From contig CAZXZY010000005.1 of assembly GCA_964645825.1 (NCBI GenBank), positions 1-33,751 of the forward strand: 33,751 nucleotides of DNA. Direction: 5' to 3'. Made by a program: the position numbers and the translations under genes. The number at the start of each line of letters is the position of its first letter. The stretch's first letter is position 1. Source of the DNA: JABIAL01 sp964645825 (GTDB taxonomy: Bacteria > Patescibacteriota > Patescibacteriia > UBA1558 > GWA2-36-10). The notes beneath the pieces are model-generated. The model saw only the letters and a program-made list of their open reading frames with translations. It made no database searches and was not told the origin of the DNA. Below, piece by piece: positions 21,507 through 27,972 of this stretch.

Positions 21507-22838
21507 GTGGACTTTCTTCCCCCTCTAAAAATTCAAAAAACCCACTGGCCAGTGACCTATATTATGGCGCTGGTAGTGGTTTTGGTTTTGTCTGCTTGGT
21601 GGTTTTCAGTTAAACCTGAATATTCGGCCTATAATTTTTTGCCCGAAAACACTAGCTTTTATTACCAATGGTCAGATCGGGAGTGGCAACTAAGTCAGCC
21701 CACATTGATTTTTAGTAATAGCACACCACAAGCTAAAATTACTGACATTGATAACATCTTGGATATGATGATGGGGCAAGTGGCAGAGGTGATTTGGTTT
21801 CAAATAGACAATCAAGCGCAGGATAATTATTTAATTCGCTTTATTGGCAACTTAACTAAACAGGAAATTGAATATTTAGCCGAGGCTCATCCGGATTGGC
21901 GTTTTGAAAGAGTGAATGATCAAATATTATTACTAACTCAGCAAGAAAGCTTGCTGGAACAGCTGCCAATAGCACCAGTAGACAAATTTTTGTCAGCTCA
22001 AAAAGATACTGGGCAGAATATTTATTTTAATATAGCTCAAGCACCAGAATTTTTAGCTAAGACAGCGCAATATTTAGAAACCGTAGTTGCAGAGCAAGAT
22101 ATATTTTTGCATTTGACCTTTGATGGTCGTCACAATCTAGTTGATGTCTACTATATTAAAGATTCAGAAGCTCCGGTTGAGGGCATGTCTTGGTCACAAG
22201 CAAAATTACCTCGTAAATTTCAAGTAGCCTTAGCTATGGATGGTATATTAAGAGAGGATAGTCAGTGGCTTGATCAAAATTTGATTACAAAATTATTTTC
22301 CGACGCTCCTAATTTTGATGTTTTGGATAAAGATGTGTTATCTGAGCTATGGCAACAAAGTTTGTTGATCAAAAATGATGAAAATTGGCTTTGGGTAAGT
22401 CATCAAGACTGGCAAGAAAACATTTTTGCTTTATTAGATAGTTTTGATGTCAAAGAAGTATCCAAAACTCTGCCGGACGGCACCTTGTATACAGAATTTG
22501 TTAAAAATAAAGAAGTAGAATTCGAATATTCTGATTTTGTTGAGCAAACTTATTGGCGAATGGATGATTTGTTCGGTGTACAAGTGGATAATCTATATTA
22601 TCTTAGTAATTCAGAGGATGAAATCAAGCAGACCATGGCTCATGGCAGGTTAGCAGGGGATATGTGGGCTGGTTGTGGGCTAAATACTAGTAGCCTAGTA
22701 ACAGATTGGACTCATTTGGAAGCGCAGGATTTGAATATGCTTGATTTAGGGCAAGATTTATTGAATGATATCAAGAAAATAGACATTTTTGCTTATCAGA
22801 ATCATGTTACGGCTGGCTTCCGTCTTTGTTTTGAATAA
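21507..22838 (+). CDS. membrane-anchored protein of unknown function, 443 aa
   Basis: One transmembrane helix near the N-terminus (about residues 17-34) is followed by a large Asp/Gln/Trp-rich extracytoplasmic part with repeated alpha/beta motifs. FLPENTSFYYQWSD opens the first unit, and DILDMMMG-like and DLFGVQVDNLYYLS segments suggest two related halves. It has a loose likeness to DUF3352-type proteins, which also begin with a phrase like FLPENT. The start appears to be GTG (21507), eight bases after the pnp stop, so it probably shares the transcript. No enzymatic motif is visible. Confidence 0.75.
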   Translation: MDFLPPLKIQKTHWPVTYIMALVVVLVLSAWWFSVKPEYSAYNFLPENTSFYYQWSDREWQLSQPTLIFSNSTPQAKITDIDNILDMMMGQVAEVIWFQIDNQAQDNYLIRFIGNLTKQEIEYLAEAHPDWRFERVNDQILLLTQQESLLEQLPIAPVDKFLSAQKDTGQNIYFNIAQAPEFLAKTAQYLETVVAEQDIFLHLTFDGRHNLVDVYYIKDSEAPVEGMSWSQAKLPRKFQVALAMDGILREDSQWLDQNLITKLFSDAPNFDVLDKDVLSELWQQSLLIKNDENWLWVSHQDWQENIFALLDSFDVKEVSKTLPDGTLYTEFVKNKEVEFEYSDFVEQTYWRMDDLFGVQVDNLYYLSNSEDEIKQTMAHGRLAGDMWAGCGLNTSSLVTDWTHLEAQDLNMLDLGQDLLNDIKKIDIFAYQNHVTAGFRLCFE

Positions 22839-22850
22839 AGTGAGTGCCTG

Positions 22851-22870
22851 CACTGAGCGTAGTTGAAGTG
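22851..22870. repeat. REP-like sequence CACTGAGCGTAGTTGAAGTG
   Basis: The 20-mer has CACT/AGTG ends and closely resembles the CTGAGCGTAGTCGAAG interspersed repeats I know from many bacterial genomes. It lies 12 bases after the 443-aa gene and overlaps the first DnaA box. Only one copy is visible in this window. Confidence 0.4.
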
Positions 22871-23012
22871 TGGATAAACTGTTGATAAATTAAGATTAAG
22901 TTTGGTTAATGTGTCAACTTGTGTTATACACATGCTAAGTTTTTAGCTTATCTTAGCCATTAATCATGATTGACAGTTGGCACTTTATGTGATATAATTA
23001 ATATGTTGATAA
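22869..23012. other. cluster of DnaA boxes (possible origin or DnaA-controlled region)
   Basis: Two exact DnaA boxes occur: TGTGGATAA (22869-22877, complement of TTATCCACA) and TTATACACA (22924-22932). Two one-mismatch boxes TGTTGATAA lie at 22880-22888 and 23004-23012. All are within 144 bases of gene-free AT-rich DNA, partly overlapping the start of the RNA promoter. I saw no comparable cluster elsewhere in the window. No dnaA or dnaN gene is nearby. Confidence 0.5.
22970..22998 (+). promoter_or_regulatory. perfect consensus promoter of a non-coding transcript
   Basis: TTGACA (22970-22975), 17-base spacer, TATAAT (22993-22998), plus an extended TG at 22990-22991. This is the best promoter in the window and no protein gene follows for over 500 bases. 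Confidence 0.85.
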
Positions 23013-23368
23013 ATAATCGTTCTTTTAAAAATCTAGAGACTTGTTTGCTAACTGAAATATTAGTGAATAACTCTTTCCATTTTACTGTATTGAAACATTA
23101 TGAAACACTCTGACTGTTTCAACAAAAACAAAAACAAAAATATAAAAAGGATCATCCTCGCATCTACATAAAGAATAGCGGAGATCGATACCACATATAT
23201 GGTAGAATGGCAGGCTTCTGAGTCAGAATGAAGCGTCAAACGTTTTTGTAAGTCAAAATCTTGCCAACTTTCAACTCATCAGTTGAAAAACAAGTGATTT
23301 ACAGAGACAGTAGGCGCATCTCACCCAATAAATCAAATTTAACGGGGCGCGGGATGCGCCTCTTTATA
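23005..23368 (+). ncRNA. candidate structured RNA of about 360 nt, family unknown
   Basis: It is transcribed from the perfect promoter and ends in a hairpin AGGCGCATCTC (23312-23322) / GGGATGCGCCT (23351-23361) followed by CTTTATATT. Internal perfect stems include TTGAAACA/TGTTTCAA (23090-23097 with 23115-23122), TACCA/TGGTA near 23191-23206, and TTTCAACT/AGTTGAAA (23269-23276 with 23281-23288). An A-rich single-stranded stretch occupies about 23121-23145. No reading frame of note exists. I looked for the conserved segments of RNase P RNA, tmRNA, SRP RNA and 6S RNA and did not find them. Confidence 0.55.
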
Positions 23369-23404
23369 TTGCCAAATTTTAGCATAAAAATTTAGTTTAT
23401 TTAC

Positions 23405-23433
23405 TTGACATGTGTTAGGTGATATAGTATTAA
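23405..23433 (+). promoter_or_regulatory. promoter copy 1 of the 95-aa membrane protein gene
   Basis: TTGACA (23405-23410), 17 bases, TATTAA (23428-23433). The -10 lies within repeat unit 1. Confidence 0.5.
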
Positions 23434-23525
23434 TATAAAATTAGTAAAATACTAATAAATTGAACTTTAATAGGTGATATAGTATTAATATAAAATTAGT
23501 AAAATACTAATAAATTGAACTTTAA
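23416..23525 (+). repeat. two exact tandem copies of a 55-bp unit
   Basis: Copies span 23416-23470 and 23471-23525 without any difference. Each begins TAGGTGATATAGTATTAATA and ends TTGAACTTTAA. Each contains a -10-like TATTAA and a perfect 7-bp dyad ATTAGTA-AAA-TACTAAT (23440-23456 and 23495-23511), an operator-like site. The recent exact duplication doubles the promoter/operator ahead of the gene at 23540. Confidence 0.92.
23460..23488 (+). promoter_or_regulatory. promoter copy 2 created by the tandem duplication
   Basis: TTGAAC (23460-23465) from the end of unit 1 and TATTAA (23483-23488) of unit 2 are 17 bases apart, so the duplication junction makes a second promoter-like element. Confidence 0.4.
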
Positions 23526-23539
23526 TAAAGGGGTATGAA

Positions 23540-23827
23540 ATGTACAGAACTGCCAAAGATCGCGTTTTGTTTGATTTATTTATTGGCGTGTTTTCCGGTA
23601 TTATAGCGCGGCTCAGTTGGACCTTATATTCAGTCATCATTGGTCTGGCCTTAGTAGGAATACTTATCATGTTGATAAGACGTGAGGATATGTCTACCTA
23701 TGGTCATGACAAAGATGGCAAGTTTAATGGCTTGATTGTGATAACACGTATTATTACTGTTAACGTCGGCGTTGCCTTAGGGCACCTCGTAATAGGGCAT
23801 AGCGTTGTAGATTTTTCAACTTTTTAA
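23540..23827 (+). CDS. 95-aa two-helix membrane protein
   Basis: Hydrophobic segments at about residues 9-46 (with an Arg break, possibly two short helices) and 64-85. They are separated by a polar loop RREDMSTYGHDKDGKFNG. No family is recognised. The start is fixed by AAAGGGG (23527-23533), six bases before the ATG. The gene stands alone between the duplicated promoter/operator and a terminator, which suggests specific regulation by a repressor or activator not encoded next to it. The tandem duplication may have raised or altered its expression. Confidence 0.72.
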   Translation: MYRTAKDRVLFDLFIGVFSGIIARLSWTLYSVIIGLALVGILIMLIRREDMSTYGHDKDGKFNGLIVITRIITVNVGVALGHLVIGHSVVDFSTF

Positions 23828-23835
23828 GCATCGAT

Positions 23836-23866
23836 GAGTAGGAGTCAAATACTTCTACTCTTTTAT
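23836..23866 (+). terminator. intrinsic terminator of the 95-aa membrane protein gene
   Basis: GAGTAG-G-AGT (23836-23845) pairs with ACT-T-CTACTC (23851-23860) around CAAAT, followed by TTTTATTTT. Confidence 0.85.
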
Positions 23867-23885
23867 TTTCTCTTGACAAAACAGC

Positions 23886-23914
23886 TTGATTTTCCTCTGA
23901 TTATTTGCTAATAT
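23886..23914 (+). promoter_or_regulatory. promoter of the dksA-like/lspA operon
   Basis: TTGATT (23886-23891) and TAATAT (23909-23914) are 17 bases apart with a TGC just before the -10. A better -35, TTGACA at 23873-23878, has no matching -10. Confidence 0.5.
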
Positions 23915-23948
23915 ACAGTAGTTAAAATAAACAGTAAAAGATAAATGT

Positions 23949-24311
23949 ATGAAATTAGATGCAAAATTTATCGCTGCTAGAAAAGACGATTTATTGAAAA
24001 GAAAAGAGGAGCTATTACAAGAGCTTAACATCGATGCTGTTAAAGTAACAGAGAATGATTACGATGCTAAGTTTCCGGATTTTGGAGACAAGGAGGATGA
24101 AAATGCCGCAGAAGTAGCTGCTTTTGAAAAGAATTTGTCCATGGAAAAAGCTCTGGAGGTTTCTTTATTTAATGTTAATAAATCTTTGAAGAATATTGAA
24201 GAAGGAAACTATGGTATTTGTGAGAAGTGTAGTGCCCCAGTTAATCCAAAAAGATTGGAAGCTTTTCCGTCTGCTACTACTTGCATGGGGTGTAAGAAAA
24301 AATCATTATAA
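23949..24311 (+). CDS. DksA/TraR family zinc-finger regulator
   Basis: A 120-aa RNA-polymerase-binding-type protein: a long N-terminal coiled coil (about 5-85) and a C4 zinc finger with Cys91, Cys94, Cys112 and Cys115 (CEKC and CMGC). GNYGICEKC and PKRLEAFPSATTC are the family signature. In DksA the coiled-coil tip enters the polymerase secondary channel to modulate initiation; many short relatives have unknown targets. The DxxDA tip of E. coli DksA is not obvious, so I give no dksA symbol. The last base of its stop codon is the first base of the lspA start. Confidence 0.9.
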   Translation: MKLDAKFIAARKDDLLKRKEELLQELNIDAVKVTENDYDAKFPDFGDKEDENAAEVAAFEKNLSMEKALEVSLFNVNKSLKNIEEGNYGICEKCSAPVNPKRLEAFPSATTCMGCKKKSL

Positions 24312-24760
24312 TGTATAAATATTGTTTAAGCTTGATTAGTTTATTTATAGTCGATCGTTTAACTAAACTTTATTTTTTAAAAAATTCATCTTTGCCGGGA
24401 GGCTGGGGTGAGTTTTTTAGTTTGTATTTCAATCCAGATATCGCTTTTTCTATTCCAGTATCTATTTTTATCATCTACCCAATAGTAATTTTGGTTATAG
24501 TAGGGCTGATATTTGCGTGGTGGAAAAAATTTAAGCAAAAACATATTTTGCATTGGCCAATTTCTTTGATACTTATCGGAGCAATTAGTAATTTGGTGGA
24601 TAGAATTAATTACGGTGCTGTAATAGACTTTATTAGCGTACCATATTTTTCAGTTTTTAATCTTAGCGATGTTTATATCACTGCCGGTGTAATTTGGATA
24701 TTGTATTTTGAGTTGTTCTATAAAAAAATATATCAAAGTAAAAACAGCTTTTTACATTAG
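24311..24760 (+). CDS. lspA: signal peptidase II (lipoprotein signal peptidase)
   Basis: Removes signal peptides from prolipoproteins, such as those encoded at 2955 and 8212. The 149-aa protein has four transmembrane helices. It carries the conserved boxes DRLTK (15-19), NPDIAFSI (for NxGxAF), NLVDRINYGAVIDF and FNLSDVYI. The two catalytic Asp are Asp106 and Asp120. The NxG box is altered to NPD. Translation is coupled to the preceding zinc-finger gene by a one-base overlap. A strong ribosome site for the next gene overlaps its stop codon. Confidence 0.93.
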   Translation: MYKYCLSLISLFIVDRLTKLYFLKNSSLPGGWGEFFSLYFNPDIAFSIPVSIFIIYPIVILVIVGLIFAWWKKFKQKHILHWPISLILIGAISNLVDRINYGAVIDFISVPYFSVFNLSDVYITAGVIWILYFELFYKKIYQSKNSFLH

Positions 24761-24769
24761 GAGGTGACA

Positions 24770-24937
24770 GTGAAAAAGAAGCTTATAGTTATAAGCAGGA
24801 AAGATCGTCGTTTGACTGGCTGTCCACATTGCTCCTGTGCCGCTTACGATGTGTTGACAACTAACTCGATTGATTCTACGGTGATGTGTCCGGAGTGTGG
24901 CGGAAAATACATCATTGAGAAAGAAGTAGAAAAATAA
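24770..24937 (+). CDS. 55-aa zinc-ribbon protein
   Basis: A small protein with two Cys pairs, CPHC (residues 18-21) and CPEC (40-43), forming a typical zinc ribbon, with Lys-rich ends. It starts with GTG, preceded by a perfect AGGAGG (24759-24764) at a spacing of five. It follows lspA with nine bases between the stop and the GTG and is closed by a terminator at 24956. The short zinc-ribbon class often binds nucleic acid or protein partners; nothing more specific can be read. Confidence 0.72.
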   Translation: MKKKLIVISRKDRRLTGCPHCSCAAYDVLTTNSIDSTVMCPECGGKYIIEKEVEK

Positions 24938-24955
24938 ACTCCTTTAAAGACACAA

Positions 24956-24982
24956 AACCTCGTTGATGAGACGGGGTTTTTA
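24956..24982 (+). terminator. intrinsic terminator of the dksA-like/lspA operon
   Basis: AACCTCGT (24956-24963) pairs with ACGGGGTT (24971-24978) with one G-U pair, followed by T residues. Confidence 0.82.
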
Positions 24983-24997
24983 TTTGATTCTTCAAGT

Positions 24998-25026
24998 TTG
25001 ACAAAAAAATATATAAAGCATAAGAT
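24998..25026 (+). promoter_or_regulatory. promoter of the ComM-like gene and its leader
   Basis: TTGACA (24998-25003), 17 bases, TAAGAT (25021-25026). The predicted start near 25033 falls on the first ATG of the leader ORF. Confidence 0.7.
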
Positions 25027-25030
25027 AGAA

Positions 25031-25099
25031 ATGAAGAAGAGAGGCGAGGCGGGGGCATGGGTTAGTTTTTTTGTTTATAATGTTATATTAAGGGGCTGA
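25031..25099 (+). CDS. possible 22-aa leader peptide upstream of the ComM-like gene
   Basis: An ATG at 25031, almost at the predicted transcript start, opens a 22-codon frame (MKKRGEAGAWVSFFVYN then VILRG) ending at TGA 25097-25099. Its stop lies just before the terminator hairpin at 25105, which is the arrangement of an attenuation leader. No run of a regulatory codon is evident, so coding is uncertain. The alternative is a small RNA. Confidence 0.35.
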   Translation: MKKRGEAGAWVSFFVYNVILRG

Positions 25100-25104
25100 C
25101 ACCG

Positions 25105-25142
25105 ATCGCTTTTCTTCTTGTTTTAGAAGTAAGCGATTTTTT
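25105..25142 (+). terminator. terminator/attenuator directly before the ComM-like start codon
   Basis: ATCGCTT (25105-25111) pairs with AAGCGAT (25131-25137), with an inner CTTCT/AGAAG stem, followed by TTTTTT ending two bases before the ATG at 25145. As no other plus-strand promoter is evident between it and the gene, readthrough would be needed for expression. Confidence 0.8.
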
Positions 25143-25144
25143 AT

Positions 25145-26656
25145 ATGTTTAAAATGCAGAAAATTTACACCATAGCTCCTTTGGGCTTGGAGGGAATTTT
25201 AGTAGAAGTAGAAACAAACCTATCTCAACATTTACCGCGGACAATTTTAGTCGGTTTACCGGACACGGCTGTTCAAGAGGCTCGAGAAAGAGTATGGGCA
25301 GCGATCGAAAATAGTGAGCTTCATTATCCGCGAAAAAAAGTAGTAGTTAATTTAGCACCAGCCCAAATTCGTAAAGAAGGAGGGGCTTATGATTTAGCGA
25401 TTGCTATCAGTATTTTACAAGCTAGCGAGCAAGTAGAATTACCCGATGAAAAAATAGCTTTTATCGGTGAGCTTTCTTTGACCGGTGAATTAAAGTCAGT
25501 ACCAGGAATCTTAGTAATGGTCAGTGCTTTAAAAAATTTAGGCTTTAGCAAGATATTTTTATCCAGCCAAAATGCTGCTGAGGTAAACATCATTTCGGGG
25601 ATAGAAATTTATCCAGTAGATGATTTAAAACAGTTAGTAAATTATTTTAAAAATAAAGAAAATATTGATCCGATCAAAATACAAAAGTTTCAGCCGCGAT
25701 TAGCGGATACGGTTGTAGATTTAGCAGATATTAAGGGTCAAATGCAAGCAAAGCGAGTATTAGAAATTGCAGCAGCTGGCGGGCACAATGTTTTGTTAGT
25801 TGGATCACCGGGAGCCGGTAAAACAATGTTAGCTAAAGCTTTTCTTTCTATTATAGCGCCATTAGATATCGATGAGGCTTTAGAAATTAGCAAAATTTAT
25901 AGTTTAGCTGGACTATTATCTTGTGACCGACCGCTAATAAGCACTCGTTTATTACGCTCTCCACATCATTCAGCATCAGTAGCCTCAATAGTTGGTGGTG
26001 GTTCTTGGCCGCGGCCGGGAGAAATCAGTTTGGCTCACCGAGGCGTTTTGTTTTTAGATGAAATTTTGGAATTTCCGCGCACAGTTTTGGAGTCTTTGCG
26101 CCAGCCTTTGGAAGATAAGATCATTACCGTCTCCAGAGTTAAAGGTTCAGTAGATTTTCCAGCTAATTTTATTTTGTTGGCTACTTCTAACCCTTGTCCA
26201 TGTGGATTTTTGACTGATCAGGAGAAGGCATGTAAGTGTTCAAGGCTAGAGATTGAACGTTATCAAAAAAGAGTCTCCGGACCACTACTTGATCGAATAG
26301 ATTTGCATTTGCAAGTTGGTAAAGTGAAGAGTCGAGAATTTACCAGCAAGTCTTTGGTTGAAAATTCAGCTCAAGTAAGACAAAGAGTAATAGCTGCTCG
26401 AAATAAACAAAAATCACGAAGTAATTTATTAAATGCTGGTTTAGATCAAGAGAAAATTAAACAATTTTGTCGGATTGATGAAGCTATTAAAAATGTTTTG
26501 CAGCAGGCAGTTGAAAAATTGCAGCTTTCAGCTCGTGCTTATTTTAAAATTTTGAAAGTTGCCCGTACTATTGCTGATTTAGCCAACAGAGAAGACATAG
26601 AAGAGGGGGACGTACTAGAGGCTTTATTATATCGTGGTCGAATATTTGGTGATTGA
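25145..26656 (+). CDS. comM: ComM/YifB-type magnesium-chelatase-like AAA ATPase
   Basis: A 503-aa protein with the ComM layout: an N-terminal Lon-protease-like domain (about 1-165), then the AAA core with Walker A VGSPGAGKTMLA (near residue 218) and Walker B GVLFLDEILEF. A four-Cys segment follows (NPCPCGF ... ACKCS), and a C-terminal Mg-chelatase-type helical domain containing LSARAYFKILKVARTIADL. In naturally transformable bacteria ComM is a hexameric branch-migration helicase that helps integrate incoming DNA, which would suit uptake by a reduced-genome bacterium. ATG 25145 or 25154 are both possible; neither has a ribosome site. The upstream terminator suggests attenuation. Confidence 0.93.
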   Translation: MFKMQKIYTIAPLGLEGILVEVETNLSQHLPRTILVGLPDTAVQEARERVWAAIENSELHYPRKKVVVNLAPAQIRKEGGAYDLAIAISILQASEQVELPDEKIAFIGELSLTGELKSVPGILVMVSALKNLGFSKIFLSSQNAAEVNIISGIEIYPVDDLKQLVNYFKNKENIDPIKIQKFQPRLADTVVDLADIKGQMQAKRVLEIAAAGGHNVLLVGSPGAGKTMLAKAFLSIIAPLDIDEALEISKIYSLAGLLSCDRPLISTRLLRSPHHSASVASIVGGGSWPRPGEISLAHRGVLFLDEILEFPRTVLESLRQPLEDKIITVSRVKGSVDFPANFILLATSNPCPCGFLTDQEKACKCSRLEIERYQKRVSGPLLDRIDLHLQVGKVKSREFTSKSLVENSAQVRQRVIAARNKQKSRSNLLNAGLDQEKIKQFCRIDEAIKNVLQQAVEKLQLSARAYFKILKVARTIADLANREDIEEGDVLEALLYRGRIFGD

Positions 26657-26712
26657 CATATATAAGTCAACGTGTTATATAAAAGATAGAGGTACATTAC
26701 AATCGAGTAGAC

Positions 26713-26766
26713 ATTTCCTGTAGGATTGTGAGTTTAAATATTTGAGCTTACAAGCCTGCAGGAAAT
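26713..26766. other. 54-nt near-perfect hairpin of unknown role
   Basis: ATTTCCTGTAGG (26713-26724) pairs with CCTGCAGGAAAT (26755-26766), and TTGTGAG (26726-26732) with CTTACAA (26747-26753). There are 19 pairs including two wobbles, one mismatch and a 14-nt AT-rich loop. No T tract follows on either strand, so it is not an intrinsic terminator. Confidence 0.75.
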
Positions 26767-26845
26767 ATCTTGAGCACCATTGCTTGAAGGTGGTTGTCCG
26801 TCATCTTCGATATTATCTTCAGGCTTTGTCTTAACAAATAAATGT

Positions 26846-27025
26846 ATGTCAAAATTCATACAATTACTTATTTTGTTAGCTTTGCTCAAGTTGTTTGCTC
26901 CGGAGTTCTTCGCTCTTATTTTTGACTTACTTGGTTTTATGGCAAATCTTATTAGCGAACTTCTCAGTTCTCTCCAATCAGGAGGAACAGTAGATTCAGG
27001 AATTTTCTCAGACTTCGGTCTGTAG
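26846..27025 (+). CDS. 59-aa hydrophobic peptide
   Basis: The product starts MSKFIQLLILLALLKLFAPE and continues as nearly unbroken hydrophobic/amphipathic helix to about residue 45, ending in a polar GGTVDSGIFSDFGL tail. This is the look of a membrane peptide (toxin, bacteriocin-like or membrane subunit). No ribosome site is visible. It is supported by a terminator 14 bases downstream (27039-27071) and by a hairpin with a TTCG tetraloop across its stop codon (27004-27028). A 105-codon minus-strand frame over the same DNA (26734-27051) is less protein-like. An upstream in-frame ATG at 26780 is possible. Confidence 0.5.
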   Translation: MSKFIQLLILLALLKLFAPEFFALIFDLLGFMANLISELLSSLQSGGTVDSGIFSDFGL

Positions 27026-27038
27026 AAATAGATTTCAC

Positions 27039-27071
27039 AAAGGATTGGCATTTGCTGGTCCTTTTCTTTTT
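27039..27071 (+). terminator. intrinsic terminator of the 59-aa peptide gene
   Basis: AAAGGATTGGC (27039-27049) pairs with GCTGGTCCTTT (27054-27064) around ATTT with three G-U pairs, followed by TCTTTTT. Confidence 0.7.
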
Positions 27072-27101
27072 GTCCGCCTAGCCGGCGAGGCTGGCAAAAA
27101 A
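27066..27101. repeat. GC-rich imperfect palindrome
   Basis: The core GCCTAGCCGGCGAGGC (27076-27091) is palindromic with one mismatch pair, and arms TTTTTG and CAAAAA extend it. Like the palindrome at 9577-9614 it is a GC island starting with a CCGCC motif in AT-rich intergenic DNA. Confidence 0.5.
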
Positions 27102-27126
27102 TATTATTTATTGCTAAGCTTGTGGT

Positions 27127-27912
27127 ATGAAAAAGATAATTATTTTAGGCATCTTAGTGATTGGCTTAGGGGCATATTTGTATCAACAAAAAAATGGAGA
27201 TACGATAGTTTTAGATTTGCCGCCTGTGCAAGAATATCGAGAATTTATCGACAATAATATTGATGTAGAGCAAGAAGTGGAAATCATTGAAGAAGAGCCT
27301 GTGCCGCCAGAAGAAGAGATGATAGAAAAAGAGGAGACACTAATGGCCAATTCTATAAATCTGGCCGTACCCTTTACTTCACAAGCTCCAACGACTAATT
27401 GGCAGCAGCCCTTTCAGGATGCCTGCGAAGAGGCGAGTGTTTTGATGGTAGATTACTATTATAAAAATCAAGTCATGCCCGAACCCAAAGAAGTAGAGGT
27501 CATTTTATTTGAGATGGTAGATTGGCAAATAGATAATTGGGGTGACCATCATAATTTGACTATGTCTGAATTGGCAGATTTTATTACTACTACTTTTGGT
27601 TATCAAACAGAATTAATTCCAGATTTGACGCCAGCTAAAGTGATAAGGTATTTAGACCTTGGTCAGCCGATTATAATTCCGGCTAATGGACACTTATTAG
27701 ATAACTCAAATTTCTCTGGAGACGGTCCTGAGTATCATATGCTCGTAATAAAGGGCTATCAAGATAATTATTTTGTTACTAATGATCCAGGCACCAGAAA
27801 AGGAGCAAACTTTATTTATACTAGCGAAAATTTATTTGCCTCCATTGCTGAGTGGAATCAAAAAGAGTCCCTAGCTACGGGACCCCAAATAGGTTTAGTT
27901 ATTATTAAATAA
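27127..27912 (+). CDS. membrane-anchored C39-like cysteine peptidase
   Basis: A 261-aa protein with an N-terminal transmembrane anchor (about 3-20), a long Glu/Pro-rich acidic linker to about residue 72, and a C39-like papain-fold domain. Key elements are VPFTSQAPTTNW, the Cys in FQDACEEASVLM, the His in EYHMLVIKGY and the Asp of NYFVTNDPGTRKG. In this family the fold cleaves peptides or peptide cross-links outside the membrane, but the substrates of this type in candidate phyla are unknown. No ribosome site. It is preceded by the GC-rich palindrome and followed by its own terminator. Confidence 0.87.
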   Translation: MKKIIILGILVIGLGAYLYQQKNGDTIVLDLPPVQEYREFIDNNIDVEQEVEIIEEEPVPPEEEMIEKEETLMANSINLAVPFTSQAPTTNWQQPFQDACEEASVLMVDYYYKNQVMPEPKEVEVILFEMVDWQIDNWGDHHNLTMSELADFITTTFGYQTELIPDLTPAKVIRYLDLGQPIIIPANGHLLDNSNFSGDGPEYHMLVIKGYQDNYFVTNDPGTRKGANFIYTSENLFASIAEWNQKESLATGPQIGLVIIK

Positions 27913-27933
27913 TTTATTTGCAATAATATACAG

Positions 27934-27954
27934 CCCCTAGTTTTAGGGGTTTTG
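27934..27954. terminator. terminator between C39-like peptidase and HU genes
   Basis: CCCCTA (27934-27939) pairs with TAGGGG (27944-27949) around GTTT, followed by TTTTG on the plus strand. Confidence 0.78.
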
Positions 27955-27972
27955 TGTTAGCAAGAAATATAG

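Noticed and set aside
23005..23368. RNase P RNA, tmRNA, SRP RNA or 6S RNA
   Set aside because: The conserved segments of RNase P RNA (GAGGAAAGTCC-type), the tRNA-like ends of tmRNA and the SRP tetraloop domain are absent, and no 6S-like central bubble was evident.
26734..27051. 105-codon minus-strand frame opposite the 59-aa peptide
   Set aside because: Its composition follows from the hydrophobic peptide on the other strand and it has no start signals; kept only as an antisense possibility.
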